From positions 1 to 64,000 of the forward strand of contig JAGTJM010000057.1 of the NCBI GenBank assembly GCA_020747015.1: a DNA stretch of 64,000 nt. Reading direction: 5' to 3'. The stretch is from Pyrenochaeta sp. MPI-SDFR-AT-0127. Taxonomy: Eukaryota > Ascomycota > Dothideomycetes > Pleosporales > Cucurbitariaceae. Below the pieces are notes generated by a model. It saw nothing but the letters and a program-made list of their open reading frames with translations, was not told the DNA's origin and searched no databases. How positions within the stretch are numbered: position 1 is the stretch's first letter; each line of letters opens with the position of its first letter. Both the position numbers and the translations under genes were made by a program. Positions 42,361 to 54,206 of this stretch are shown in pieces.

Positions 42361-44592
42361 ATGAGCAGCTACGGCCAACCTCCACCCTTCTCTTCAGAGT
42401 TTGAAGACGCGAATTTCCCGCATCCAGGGTTTGGACGTTCGGAGCTCGACTCTCCTGCATATAATCAGGTGCGTAGTCTTCGAAAAGGTCCAACATCTCG
42501 TAGGAGCGAGCGAAGATATCAAGATGGCGCGGTGAGTTGTCATATTATCGCAGGGACTCAGGGAAGAACGGTGCTAAATAGTATGCAGATGCTGCCGCCG
42601 CCGCCGCCACCGCCTGTAAGCGGTGCTGCTAACTTCTTTGGCCCAATGAGCGCCCTTGATGAGAATGACCTCACAGATGCGACGGAGAAGGGAGAACGCT
42701 GCGAATGCAAGGATGTCTACTTCGTTCCTCGCGACGATGATCCGAATATTTTCCATTGGGTTGATGAAAAGCCCCTTCACTACGGCATCAGTGTCACATA
42801 TGACAAGACGAAGACGAAGAAGATGCGCGAGACATTCGCTGTGAATATCCTTCATGTGTTCGACAAGAAAGAAGATGAATGGCTTGTCCACGAGGTACGC
42901 ATCAATAGTGCCTTGCTACAATTGGCTTTAGAGACCATATTAGAGGGTTATCCTAGTCTTACAAGGCATGAACTCAAATCATTCTCACCTCCATTCCTCC
43001 CTTTCGTCCATCGGTGGCAAGACTTTCTCGGTTATATAGACATCCTCGATGTCGAGTCGGAGACCAGGACACATATGCAGTTGCTTCAGCAGGTGCTCGA
43101 ACCACTGCTCCAGGATTCGTTCAAGACCATTCAGGACGTCCAAATCACCGGACATGTTTCCTTCAAGGACCTCCCATTGATATATATTCCAGCGACGACA
43201 GTGTTGAAGCATGCCACGAACTGTGCCAGTATTGTTCGTATCTGTCAACGCAGTCAATCGTACAGTGGGCCATGTCATGAGCTTTACGTCGATGTTGTCG
43301 ACTGGGATGGTCGACGGTGTGGTCTGCTGTCCCAAAAATGGCAGGTTAAACACTATCATGGACTACGCGCTCTAATTGCGCTGGAAGTTTCACCTATTAA
43401 GGGTCTTCCCGATGAACACGAAATTTCCAAGCAGCTTATCCAACGAGGTCGTATCTTTGAGAAACTGCGCGGACATTTCTTTATGGCCTTCACCGATGAA
43501 CGCGAGGAGCGCATTAATGAGCGCATGATTATCGACGCAAGAGCTTATCACAAATACGAGATCTCCTTCCCCTACTATGCCAAGTTGTCTGAAATTGGGC
43601 GGCTAACCTGGGCTCAATCGATGAACCGCCACTCGCCCCAAGCACATGACCGCACTGAACGTACCGTAGAGGTTGAACTAGTGCCCATGACGGACGAACA
43701 ATGCCTCTTAGCCGTTTCCACGGTTATTTGCTTCAGCATCGAGAAGAAAAGATGGGAGCGTCTTGACTTGATAAAATTTCATGAGATCGCGTGGGCGCAA
43801 CACGCATTCAACAGCCTCGTGCTTGACCAAGGAGAAAAGGATCTACTCTTAGCACTCGTGGACCGTGACCACTTTCACAAAGACAAATCACTTGACGATT
43901 TCATTGAGGGTAAAGGCCAAGGCATGATCATGCTACTGTGTGGGCCTCCAGGGGTAGGAAAGACCCTCACTGCGGGAACTATCTCGGAACATTTGCATCG
44001 GCCACTCTACAAACTTGGTGCTGGCGATCTAGGAATCGATGCTAGTGATGTTGAAAAGTGCCTCGACAAGGCACTTAAATTGTGTGCCCACTTTGGTGCT
44101 GTCCTTCTCCTCGATGAGGCAGACGTCTTCATGGAGGCGCGCACATCAAACAATCTCCAGCGCAATGAGCTTGTCTCCGTCTTCCTCCGACTCCTAGAGT
44201 ACTACAGCGGCATCATGATTCTCACTACAAACCGTGTGCGCAGCCTTGATGCGGCATTTGAATCTCGTATCGATATCATCCTTACCTACAAATCCTTCAC
44301 AGAGGCTGATCGAATACAAGTCTGGCGGAACTTCCTCGCCCTTATGAATCCTGAGGATTTTGAAATTTCTGATGCTGAACTGTTAAAACTGGCTCATTGG
44401 GATTTCAACGGAAGACAGATCAAGGGTGCGATCAAAACGGCTCGAATTTTGGCTGCAAAAAAGAACGAGCCGCTAAATGCTCAGCACCTTGATGTAGTAC
44501 TGAGGCTAAGAAGTAAGGCAATAGGCATGATAGATAGCGGAGCAAAACCTGAGGGCTTAAGGGAGAATGGTTTCACCGCAAATGGTACTTAG
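42361..44592 (+). CDS. AAA+ ATPase of the fungal DUF7025 type
   Basis: 743 residues from ATG 42361; the GTG 10 codons earlier is ignored. Residues 1-110 are low-complexity, with a run of nine prolines. A middle region of about 400 residues (YFVPRDDDPNIFHWVDEKPL onward) matches the uncharacterised domain that precedes the ATPase in many fungal proteins. The single AAA core has Walker A at about 528-535 (GPPGVGKT), Walker B LLLDEADVF at about 583, and sensor/arginine-finger motifs (LTTNRV, AFESRID). Such proteins are numerous in filamentous fungi and their substrates are unknown. A GTGAGT around 42530 could mark an unrecognised short intron, but the frame is open without it. Confidence 0.82.
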   Translation: MSSYGQPPPFSSEFEDANFPHPGFGRSELDSPAYNQVRSLRKGPTSRRSERRYQDGAVSCHIIAGTQGRTVLNSMQMLPPPPPPPVSGAANFFGPMSALDENDLTDATEKGERCECKDVYFVPRDDDPNIFHWVDEKPLHYGISVTYDKTKTKKMRETFAVNILHVFDKKEDEWLVHEVRINSALLQLALETILEGYPSLTRHELKSFSPPFLPFVHRWQDFLGYIDILDVESETRTHMQLLQQVLEPLLQDSFKTIQDVQITGHVSFKDLPLIYIPATTVLKHATNCASIVRICQRSQSYSGPCHELYVDVVDWDGRRCGLLSQKWQVKHYHGLRALIALEVSPIKGLPDEHEISKQLIQRGRIFEKLRGHFFMAFTDEREERINERMIIDARAYHKYEISFPYYAKLSEIGRLTWAQSMNRHSPQAHDRTERTVEVELVPMTDEQCLLAVSTVICFSIEKKRWERLDLIKFHEIAWAQHAFNSLVLDQGEKDLLLALVDRDHFHKDKSLDDFIEGKGQGMIMLLCGPPGVGKTLTAGTISEHLHRPLYKLGAGDLGIDASDVEKCLDKALKLCAHFGAVLLLDEADVFMEARTSNNLQRNELVSVFLRLLEYYSGIMILTTNRVRSLDAAFESRIDIILTYKSFTEADRIQVWRNFLALMNPEDFEISDAELLKLAHWDFNGRQIKGAIKTARILAAKKNEPLNAQHLDVVLRLRSKAIGMIDSGAKPEGLRENGFTANGT

Positions 44593-45157
44593 TTGACCCA
44601 CGGCTGGTACTAATATTCTAATGTGTTAGTCAATTGAGATTAACGTGTGAGGTCCATTGCCATTTTCTAAAGAGATTGAATATCATATTTCATTGCCTAT
44701 TTTCTAGTCACTACATCGCCATAAATGCTTTATACATATGTCTATCATCAAGCTTTGCACCTGAGTTATCAAAATACAACTAAAGCCATTTTTACCGCAT
44801 ACCATGGCAGCCAATGCTGGTGTTTCTTGTCTCATTTATTGCAAACATTGTCACCAGAAAAGGGTGCATAATAATTGGGGTACGTATCTGCCTTGGCATG
44901 CTAGTATGAGTACGACTAATCTTCACGATGAGGAGTAAACTTCGAACAAGATCTGTTTTTCTATATGCAGCAGTGATCACCAAGATGGATGCTAAACAAA
45001 TGTACGCTTCATCTCTGACGGATGCCAACGTCAAGTGCAAGAACGTGATCTCGGACTCTGACCGAATCAAAGCCAGATCGGTGTCTCGGCTCATATGACT
45101 CTGATTGTTTGGGCAAGAAGAGTTTATGTTTACATCATGGTATACTCAGCACCCACT
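44593..45157. other. Convergent 3' region, no gene seen
   Basis: 565 bp between two genes that point toward each other; AT-rich 3' UTR-like DNA. Confidence 0.4.
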
Positions 45158-46711
45158 CTACGCTCGCTTCAATATCGAATCACGAGTACGAACCCAGCCC
45201 TCTGGGGTGATCTCCTTGATAGGTCGTATATCCAGATATGCGTCCCCCGTCCGCTTCTCAGCGAGCATCAGTTTCATTCCGGCCATCTCTTCATTGCGCC
45301 ATCCAATTGATGTGGGCTCGCCTGGATTGTCCTTCATCCACCCTTCAATTGTTTTACTTGACAACGGGCGTTCGATGCATCCCGTCGCGAAAGTCGGAAG
45401 TCCATTGCGCTCAGCTTCTAAGACCTCTGTCGGCAGTCTGGCGCCTCCAACAACATCCCTCCATATATGCCCCTCCGCAATCTCTTCTATGTCCTCAAGT
45501 TCAGCCATTACAAGCTCGGTGTCATCTTGAAGTCGCAGGAGATATGATCCGGCACCTCCAAATGGTCGACCCAAGCGCATACTGGGGAATGTCCACGTTT
45601 CCTGTCCTACCATATCTATACGTATTTCTGTTTGGCACGTTTGAATGGTAAAGTCGTTATCTGTCCCCAGTACGGAGTAGATCCGAGCCTTTTCAATGTT
45701 GCCAGTATTGGCCTTTATCACACTTCTTAGAGCTTCAGTGATGGCTGGCCAGGCAAGCCCACCGGGCCAGGAGGTGTGCTTCGCACTGCTGGTATAGTCC
45801 TGTTGCCCGCATTGTTGCATCTGTAGTCCACGAGGCAATCCGCAATTCAAAATCAAGGACTTAATATTGGGTAGAGAAACTGGTTCAAAATTCTCATCGC
45901 CATCTCGGTTTTCCGGATTTTCTTCAGCAAGGGCACCGTCGGCTTTCCCGTCACCAAGCATAGCACAACACATTGCACCAATTCGCAGTCGCGCATGTTG
46001 AAGGCGTGGTAGAATACTGCGTATGTTATCGCAGATATGTACTTGCTCATCTTCCCCACGATGATCCTGGCCACGAGTGTCGAGTTCTAAATGCTGGCAA
46101 CTATTTGGAAGTGCTTGCAAGTACGCCACAATCGTAGCACGTGGGATGGAACGCCAGGCAGACTCTTCCAAGCGAAAGCTGAAGGAGATTAGATTATCGA
46201 ACTGTGATATCAGCGGAACAATGCTAGCAATCCTATCTGGAAGCGAAGGTTCATTGGAGGGCGGATCATTCGCAGAGGGAAAACCTGGAAATCCAAATCC
46301 AGGTATGCTCTGGGCTGGGGCAATTGCAGATGCAGGGAAAAGCGTGAGATCGTTGGGGTGAGTCCCGTGATCTTTCTCAATGCGCAAGGTGAGAGAGCGG
46401 ACCTCGTTGCCGTACTTTGAAGCGTCGAATGAGTCTGCGAAACGCTTGAGGTCAGTGTTACCGAGCGCAATATTGCCGTAGAGAAGGCGTAGACCGAGTT
46501 GATGCCATCGTTTGCACACGAGTATAAAGGAAGAGAGATCGACATTGGTGGGGCTTTGCCTTTTTATTTGTGTCGCAACAGCGATGATGATGTCATCGGG
46601 TAAATGCAACATGGTAGATTTCTCGGGTCCATGCAGTTGTACTTCGTTTGTAGTTGGAGCGCGGCTCGTAGAAAGAAAAGCGGAAAGAGATGCAGATGCG
46701 ACGTAAGACAT
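45158..46711 (-). CDS. F-box protein
   Basis: 517 residues from the ATG at 46711; the frame extends to a GTG at 46783 that is not used. Residues about 34-80 form an F-box (LHLPDDIIIAVATQI, then FILVCKRWHQLGLRLLYGNI). The rest is a long region with LRR-like leucine spacing (LQHARLRIGAMC, NIKSLILNCGL) but no regular repeats. The likely role is substrate recognition in an SCF ubiquitin ligase. Single exon, intact. Confidence 0.78.
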   Translation of the reverse strand: MSYVASASLSAFLSTSRAPTTNEVQLHGPEKSTMLHLPDDIIIAVATQIKRQSPTNVDLSSFILVCKRWHQLGLRLLYGNIALGNTDLKRFADSFDASKYGNEVRSLTLRIEKDHGTHPNDLTLFPASAIAPAQSIPGFGFPGFPSANDPPSNEPSLPDRIASIVPLISQFDNLISFSFRLEESAWRSIPRATIVAYLQALPNSCQHLELDTRGQDHRGEDEQVHICDNIRSILPRLQHARLRIGAMCCAMLGDGKADGALAEENPENRDGDENFEPVSLPNIKSLILNCGLPRGLQMQQCGQQDYTSSAKHTSWPGGLAWPAITEALRSVIKANTGNIEKARIYSVLGTDNDFTIQTCQTEIRIDMVGQETWTFPSMRLGRPFGGAGSYLLRLQDDTELVMAELEDIEEIAEGHIWRDVVGGARLPTEVLEAERNGLPTFATGCIERPLSSKTIEGWMKDNPGEPTSIGWRNEEMAGMKLMLAEKRTGDAYLDIRPIKEITPEGWVRTRDSILKRA

Positions 46712-47021
46712 TCCGGTATTATATGTTGCATTGGAACTAATACGAACTGAGCGTAGCCTTGTTCTAGTGCCATTCACTTCCACGAGGGCTCGGCTTCCAA
46801 GGCTCGGACCACTGCGTCATAATAGCCACGGCGAATTATCGAGCGTTCTATCTGAGAGTACCATGGATACCCATTCCCCTTCTGCTGAAATAAGTACACT
46901 GCATCTCTGCCGAAGCACTGAACGTGCCAGTAAGTGCAGACTGAAGGACTCAACACAATGAATTTTACTTTAATTATTCAGTAGTAATGCAAATCTAGTC
47001 TCTCTACTGCATTCTTCCATA
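46712..47021. other. Intergenic, 310 bp
   Basis: Promoter side of the F-box gene and 3' end of the chitinase gene. No separate feature. Confidence 0.4.
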
Positions 47022-50000
47022 TCAACCCCAGTAAAGATTAGGATCAATATTCCACTGCGCACAATTGCTCTCAATAGTGCCACCTTGCTTAAACTCCGTG
47101 CTACTCTCATCGCATTCGTCGATTGCGCGTCTTAGAATTCTTCCACATTCCTGATTCGCTCCTTTCCCTCCCATGGTGAACTTGCAACCGTTGATTACTG
47201 TTACACTTATCTTGATCACATCAAAGCATCCGAGATCGCAGCACATGCAGTGTGCGCCGAATCCTTCGCCGTTGTTCAATGTGCGCAATGTGTTGGGTTT
47301 CGACGCGTCGAGCACAGTGCCTTCGGCCCAGTCGCAAAAGGCGTTCAGTGCGTCTATCATCATGCCTCTCGTGACAGTTGCACCACTGTTATAGCACTTC
47401 TTCTTCTCTGTGCTCGGATTAGGTTTAGGCGGCTCAGGTGGTGGAGGCGGCGAAGTTGTGGGTGGGGGTGGAGGAGGCTTCACCGTCGTCGATGGCTCAG
47501 GATCATCAGGCCGGAATGTAGGGATCGGTAGATCGAATTCAATGGCACATTCACGGTCGTTGTCTTCTTCCTCCTCATCTTGTGGATCATCGCCCTCGGG
47601 ATTTGGTTTCCTCGTTGGCTCCGTTGTTGGCTTCACTGTTGGCGTGGGCTTGCTGGGTATTGTCGGGTCATTCGGCTTCGGTTTTGGCGGGGGCTTTGGA
47701 TTCTTTGGATCTGGGAAATCATTGGGACCATCAATGCAGTCAAGTAAACATGGCTTGTTGCAGAAGAGAAGACATGGCTTGCCGCATTTGCTCCCAGGCT
47801 TGCAGGTCGGGCCAGGCTTTCCAGGTTTCCAAGTCGGCGTTGGAAACCACGCTGCAAGCTCGTCGTCATCGTCATCATCACCCGGCTTTCTCGATGTGGT
47901 TGGCTTAGGGTTTGGTGGCGTGTATGTGTACGGGTAGGGAGGAGGCGTGATCCACCGCGTTACCTCAGGATGTGACGTTGTTTTAGTGAGAGGATCGGGG
48001 TCGTTGGTGATTTTAAAAGGCGGAGGCTTAACGCTAGGTGTGATCTGGAAGGTTGAGTAGACGCCACTCGTTGTTCTGGTATCAGTCACGGTGATCGCCC
48101 AAACTTCTATCTCAGTTGTCGTGACGGGTGGGATTGTAAGGACCGTAGTCTGAACTATGCTGGTCCAGCCGGTTGACTCGCTCCAGGCCACATCCAAAGA
48201 CGTAGTGTACGGAGGAAATGTGATCGTGGTAGGAGTCGACAGTACTCTTGGTGGAAGAATGAGTGTACATGGCGGCTCACAGTTGATGACAGGGTTAGGA
48301 TCCTTGTAGATGCTCGGGTCGATGTATACGTTTCCGGATCCATCTCCAGGGTTTCCAGCGCCCGGGTTTCCAGGGTCCGTCGAGCCGCCACCGTCAGGAG
48401 TATCACCACTTCCTGAGCCGGAGTAGAAGTCGACACTCCAGATCATGGTTCCTCCAAAGCAATGTTGACTAGCCCACGTTTTCTTCATCGCAATCGTTTC
48501 CATGTTATCGTAGCCAATCCATTGGTTCCCCCATTTCAATTCCATCATCATGTCTTTCTCAAGGAGATTTGGCTTAATCCCGAGCTGAGGAATGATCTGG
48601 GTTTCGATTTCTTGCAGTGACATAACACCACCAAAATTGGTGCATGATGCAGGGCGACTTGTCGATGACCAACTGCATCCGACACCATTACAGCCAGCAT
48701 CGGAGACTGTGTATCCTCTGGCATAGTATGCGAGACCCATGTTGACCTTGGCTGGATCCACCCCGTCATACCAAAGTGGTTGAGTCCAATTCGAGATTTC
48801 GGGGACATTGGTATGACCAAGGACAACTTTTCCAATCTGTACGACCTTCTCATCCCATGGACCGTGCAAGTCTATTTAACCGTTAGTCATGGATGCTTTT
48901 CAAATAGCTCGAAAAAATATTAAGTCTGCCGCTCATGATTCAATGTTCAACGTTCAAGGTACGCTTGAGTAGTACATTGTGAATCATGCACCAGACTACG
49001 CTGAGGCTACGAAATAATTCTATTGGTGGGCTTGTTCATTTTGACCTTGCCTTCAATAAACTTATGAGAAACGATTTCGACTTACCATATGTCATGACGC
49101 CGAACCAGTCTACGTATTGTTGCATCTCCTTGGGTTTAAACCATCGAAGATACCAATAGCTCGCTGGGATAGCAATACTGATTCCGAATTGCGTGCCGAA
49201 TGACGCGCGCATCTCCTTGAGTAGTGAAACGTAATTGTCGACATCTTCAGGAATGCCGCCGCGATCGGGTGCACCGGGGCTAACAACGGTCAGTATTGGC
49301 AGAAAAGTAATGGGAAGCACTGAGACTGACTATTCCCAATCAATATCAACACCCTGGAAGCCGTGAGTTGTAAGGAAATTTTTCAATGAAGTAATAAACC
49401 TGGCTCTTCTCGCAGCTGTCCTAGACAAATCGCTGAACGTCGTTCGGGTCGCACCTGGGTCGTTGAAGTCCCACCCTCCGATTGCTATCCAAGTTTGAAG
49501 CGTGGAGGACTTCAATCCGGTGAACTCCTTGTATAGAGCCGGATCGTCAGCGTGCGCTGGAGCAACCTCAAAAGTGGACGGATTGATCGTAGCAAAGGCA
49601 GCATAGAGATGGGTCAACCCTTTAGTGTTGATTTCTTTGGGCCGGATGCGGTTGCACTGTCGGTCTCTAACGTTCGCCAGTTGGTAGTATCCGATACTGC
49701 GGCCGGCCGCGGAGTTTCCTCCACAGGTGGGTGCTGCAATAGTTTGACAAGACCCAAAACCCTGTTGACAGGGAGTCGTTGGGCCACCCCCATTACAATA
49801 GTCCTGTTCTACGCCGCAATAGCCTATGGACGCTTAGTTTCAACGCATCGGAAATTTGGCACACGTGGGCATCTGTGCCTATCCGTGCCGATTGTAGGGA
49901 GAGTCAAGGGACTTACCGAAATACGAGCAACAAACGTTCAATGGGCACTTGACGGTTCCTCCTTTGCTGTCTCGACCGCAGAGAGCTGTAGCGCCACCTA

Positions 50001-51517
50001 TACATAGTGTTAACTCATATTATGGACACCGCCGTTTGGATGAACATACAATTGGAAATGCACACGCTGGAGTCGCAGTTCTCCTTTCCAAAGCCACACC
50101 TGCCAGCCTTCGTGCAGCAGCTGCCATCAGGGCAAGGTGTTGATGGATCACACTGCCTCTTTTGTTGTCTTTTATCAAGTGGCGACCGTCTTACTGGCGA
50201 CATTCTTGTAGGGTCAATGACCTCAGCAATGACCTCGTTGCGGCGCTCCGACGACCACCGCTTCATCACCGCGGTGCCATTCGTTTCGACTGTGCTATTC
50301 GTGGCATTGCTACTTTCAAGTATACTTTGGATATACGTCGGTGCATCATCTATGCCCTGCTGCTCCGCCATGAACTCTCGCGCAATATCGATGATGGGAA
50401 GCGGCGGTGCTTGTGGAAGGACTTCAAATTGCTGGTGAGTAGAGGGCTCGGACGCATTGGCTGGTAGCTCCTCCTGTCTGCGCAACAGATGAGCCTCCCC
50501 TAATTGGCGGCGATATAGCTTTGCCTGCATGATTTTAGTAATTGTTTGCCATCACATCGTAACAGCTGACGACGGTACTCACCTCCTCATTCGTCAGTGG
50601 AAAATATTCAATCGATTCGGTGCCATTCTCATGGATACCGTGCCTGACTCGGTATGGCTGGTTATGATCAGGTGGAGTATACCCGTCGACTACCACCGTT
50701 GCGTTGTTACCAAACACATCTCGTTTTTGTACAACCTGCCAGTTGTAAACCCCGTTGATGAACCATTCTACGTAGGTAGCCGGCTGGTTTGGATTGTTGT
50801 TGAAAACTGACTGAAACCGGAACCTGAAAATGCTATCAGGTGTTGTTCTTCGCAAGATGCCATGCGCTCTGCCTTGGAAATCCTGCTCCGAGTCTACACG
50901 AAGTCCACCTACTCGTGCACACTTCGAGTTTTGTGGCGCACAGTAGGTATTCGCATTGACACCACCTTCAACGAATCTACTGATTATCAGCGCCTTGTTT
51001 TTCAAGATAGTTGTAGATCCGATACTCACGACGCTGCAGGCCATTCATCACATGTCCACATCATACCAGCAAAGTTCCCTGCGGCATCGGCAATCCTATT
51101 CCATCCTGCGGCTCCCTGTGTCAGACCTTGACGACCGTAAGGCCTGGCAGGAAAAGATCCACTAGTCACTGTGTTTCCTTTTCCAACCGTATTTGGCTGG
51201 TTTCCCTCTGGGCAGGGGTGATTGAACTTCCATCTCGTTGGGCATGCCGTGTTTCTGCGAGTCCGCTTTCTGTTGGCATTCTTATCGAAGTGCAGGTCAA
51301 ATTGAACACCAAGTTGATTTCGCTGAGCAACGTTGTTGCAAATAGCTGGGAGTTTTGCGCAGTTGTATGTTAATGTCGGCTGAGATGCAGGTGCAGTCGC
51401 GACTGCTGTGTTGCTGAGGACCGGTTGCCCATTGACCATAGAAATTTGAGCAGTAACGAGGACAGGTAAAAGAAGGAGCAATGTGAATATTACATTGCAA
51501 GCCATGTTGACCGTCAT
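47022..51517 (-). CDS. Secreted NucA/NucB nuclease-CBM18-GH18 chitinase precursor (killer-toxin-like)
   Basis: Seven exons (51517-51030, 50979-50583, 50524-50050, 49997-49917, 49823-49331, 49279-49086, 48871-47022) with six GT-AG introns, all in phase, giving 1325 residues. Order: signal peptide (about 1-24); NucA/NucB-like DNase region (about 55-240) with C156-D157-E158-W-P, E-G-G and SEQDFQG; a linker with Lys-Arg pairs at 383-384, 413-414 and 417-418; two CBM18 modules (about 420-454 and 460-510); a GH18 domain from about 530 with DIDWE (D640, D642, E644) and MTYD; a long Pro-rich, acidic stretch; and a Cys-rich C-terminal module with a GGTIESNC-type end. The GH18/CBM18 part is subgroup C (killer-toxin-like) class V chitinase. 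The nuclease domain suggests a chitin-targeted nuclease, by analogy with yeast zymocin. The first Asp of the usual GH18 motif is Gln here. Confidence 0.85.
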
Positions 51518-52498
51518 GATGTGTTGTCACTCAAATGAACTACAATTCAAAAAGAGTGACAATAGTAGGGTGAATCAGTTACGAACGGGTAGGCCTGTGG
51601 ACTATGATATTCCCTCGTCGACACGTGGAAAAGCAGCTTCAATCTGCCTTACCATATTTGGCCATGTAAGCTTCATTGCTGCTCTCGGCCGAAAATTCAG
51701 GCCCAGGCTACGCATATTGCCACACATCTCTGTTGATTGGAGGACTTAGTCCTCTATCCGGATGGTCAGTTAGAGATGGGTTGCTAAAGGTGTAGTGAAC
51801 ATGAACTACGATTACTGCACGTAACATTACCGTAAGCGTAAGGGGTAAGATCCTTGATCGCTAGCCGCCTTAAGGCGTGCCATAATATATTCTTTTCTGT
51901 ATTGCATGCCTAATTGGGAAGTCCAAGGTTGATCAGGCCGCAATTATCCTTGCGCACGGTTTATCGATAGCGATGAATGAGCCTCGCGCTTTTCTCAGCA
52001 ATACTACCCAGTGACTCTGCTTACTACATGCCCAGCCGAACCAGCCCTACATCGACTGGATCCAATATACGAGCTGTTACACTCACTGTGGCCTGCATGG
52101 GTGATCGTTCCTGCATGATCCTTCAGGCCTAGAAATTTAGACCTCATGCACGTGTATTAAGCCCATTGTAGTAGTCCGGCCCTTCTAGTGTCTATGTTTT
52201 TGCGTCTCCTAATTAACGAGGGTGTCTAGTGGCGATTGAAGAAATTGCATTTTCATAATTACCGGTGAGCGCTAAATCTCGCTTCTGAGTCCATGTCTCA
52301 GCATAGCGGCCTAGTACAATTTATTGCTTTGGACTACCATCCCCTGTCGTAGTCTGGGTCACACTCGTTTGTGTCAATCCAGAGGCGTGCTCGAAGCTAT
52401 ACGCCGACTTGTGTGCTGGGTAGTCTGAAAAGTTGCAAATCCTCTTACTCTACCTTATTCACTGAATCTCAGACCTAGAGACAGGACACATCGCCACT
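51518..52498. promoter_or_regulatory. Divergent promoter region of the chitinase precursor and LysM-CBM18 genes
   Basis: 981 bp between two divergent ATGs of secreted chitin-directed proteins. No coding frame is supported. Shared regulation is plausible from the arrangement, but I cannot name a binding site. Confidence 0.45.
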
Positions 52499-53668
52499 AT
52501 GAGATTCAACAGTTACCTCGCTGTCACTGCTGCCGTTGTGTTCTCTGCCTCAGCATCGAATTTTTTCGGAACCGATTCCATCTTGGTTGCACGACAACAA
52601 ACCGCGCTTCCACCATGTCGACTTAACTACACGACCGACGTCTGGACGGGCTGCGCCGATGTGCTGGCACAATTTGAGCTTAAGCTGGAAGAATTTCTTT
52701 ACGCAAATCCCCAGCTTGGGCCAGCATGCGATGGTTTTAAGCCTGGCGAAACCTATTGTATTTCTCGTCGTAAGCATACTGTACATCGTCATTGTCACTA
52801 TTAACTAAATCTTCAACACAGCGAGAAATTCGCGACCGATCTCAAAAGACGGAAACTGTGGTATCCAAGCCAACTACACTGCTTCTTGCGTAGGCAGTAC
52901 ATTTGGAAACTGCTGCAATGCCGCTGGAAAGTATGCAGTATTGCTCCAGACTTCACAGGCTGTGCTAATTGATAATCAGATGTGGTACAGGCGAGAGCTT
53001 CTGTGGTAAAGGTAACTGCCAAGAGGGTAGTTGTGATGGAGGAATTCCATACTCTACAGATGGAAAATGTGGCCGGGATTTCAATTACGTTCCGTGCCCG
53101 CCAAAGTTTGGACTATGCTGTGGTTCAAATGGCCAGTTAGTACTCCCTTTCTTCAAGAACCATTGAAGTCTATTATCTAATACAATGGCACTAAAGATGC
53201 GGTAATGCGACTGCCTTTTGCACAACTGGTTGCCAAAGCGGGCCTTGCCTCAGTGCCTCAGCAACCATTTCCTCCAGCAAGAGCCCAACACCTACACCTA
53301 CGGTCAAGCCCGGAGCGGTAAGCCCAAATGGAAGTTGCGGATATAACGACGCATTCACTTGCAAAGGCTCTACATTCGGCAGCTGCTGCAGTGCGGCTGG
53401 CTACTGGTGAGTCTGACTTCAATCTGAACACTCTTGTGACGGCATCTCACGAACATTTGACAGTGGTAATACTGAGTATGAATGCTCTCAATACCTTGGC
53501 TGGTAAGTCTTACCCATTTCTGTTACCCTATGAGAAAGCTTGAGGCACACCGCGTTGAGTTGCTGCCTATGTTGAGTATTGTGGAAAGGGTGGGCTGACC
53601 ATTAAATCTGCAGTCAGCCTAACTTCGGTCAATGTAATCAAACTGTATCGACAACTATCCGTGCATAA
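52499..53668 (+). CDS. Secreted LysM plus triple CBM18 chitin-binding protein
   Basis: Six exons: 52499-52769, 52822-52930, 52980-53135, 53197-53406, 53464-53502, 53614-53668, with five GT-AG introns; 279 residues. A signal peptide (FNSYLAVTAAVVFSASA) precedes one LysM-like module (about 38-90, with WTGCADVLAQF and GETYCIS). Three CBM18 modules follow, each with its Cys-Cys pair (FGNCCN, FGLCCG, FGSCCS). The last module is completed only when the final 111-nt intron is removed. A TAA at 53504 would otherwise end the protein early. Such proteins bind chitin oligomers or cell-wall chitin and can mask it or protect it. It lies head-to-head with the chitinase precursor and next to a second LysM gene. 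Confidence 0.85.
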
Positions 53669-54206
53669 GCAAGCCAAGCGATGGTGGTCTCGGGAACGGT
53701 CCGTGAGCGTCAGCTTTGCCGATCATGTAATGACAGCCACGTGAGGCATGCACGGTCAACCCCTGTTGGAACCGCTACAATGCAACAGGAACCGGGAAGA
53801 TCAAGATTGGAAGGGGGCCTGATCGTGGCTGAGTGTATTGTTAGAATAATATAAAAATTTTCATTTAGCCTTACACACTATGATGCCTGATCATGTAAGG
53901 TACCAATACCACGCGCGGATAATGTTCCAAGACATTGGTGGCTGACCGTCCCGTGAGCCTAGGTTGCAGTAGCGTTCTGAAGGATTTTGAGCACTCCGTA
54001 CACGAATTTCGATGAAAAGGGAAGGTTTCAATAAATTTTCAAATGAATGGCCTGCTGACATTGACAATATTCCGGTGAGCCTAGATCATGCGTAGGCTGA
54101 CGATATATGAAGAGCCTGCAGTGGTGTAAAGACCTTGTGCTGTGTGCAACCTGCCTGTCATCCTTCAGAACATTTTGCATTCCGATTAGGAACATCTTTC
54201 GGAATC
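53669..54206. other. Intergenic between the two LysM genes
   Basis: 538 bp, presumed promoter of the second LysM gene. No separate feature. Confidence 0.4.

Noticed and set aside
47410..47937. Glycine-rich plus-strand frame
   Set aside because: It is the reverse of the proline-rich linker of the chitinase precursor.
50535..51517. Separate short nuclease gene next to the chitinase
   Set aside because: A GTGAGT donor after 50583 and a CATGCAG acceptor before 50524 join it in phase to the chitinase exons, with no start needed downstream; one gene is simpler, though RNA evidence is needed.
53464..53506. Premature stop in the last CBM18 module of the LysM-CBM18 gene
   Set aside because: A GT-AG intron (53503-53613) removes the TAA and completes the module with its final Cys residues.
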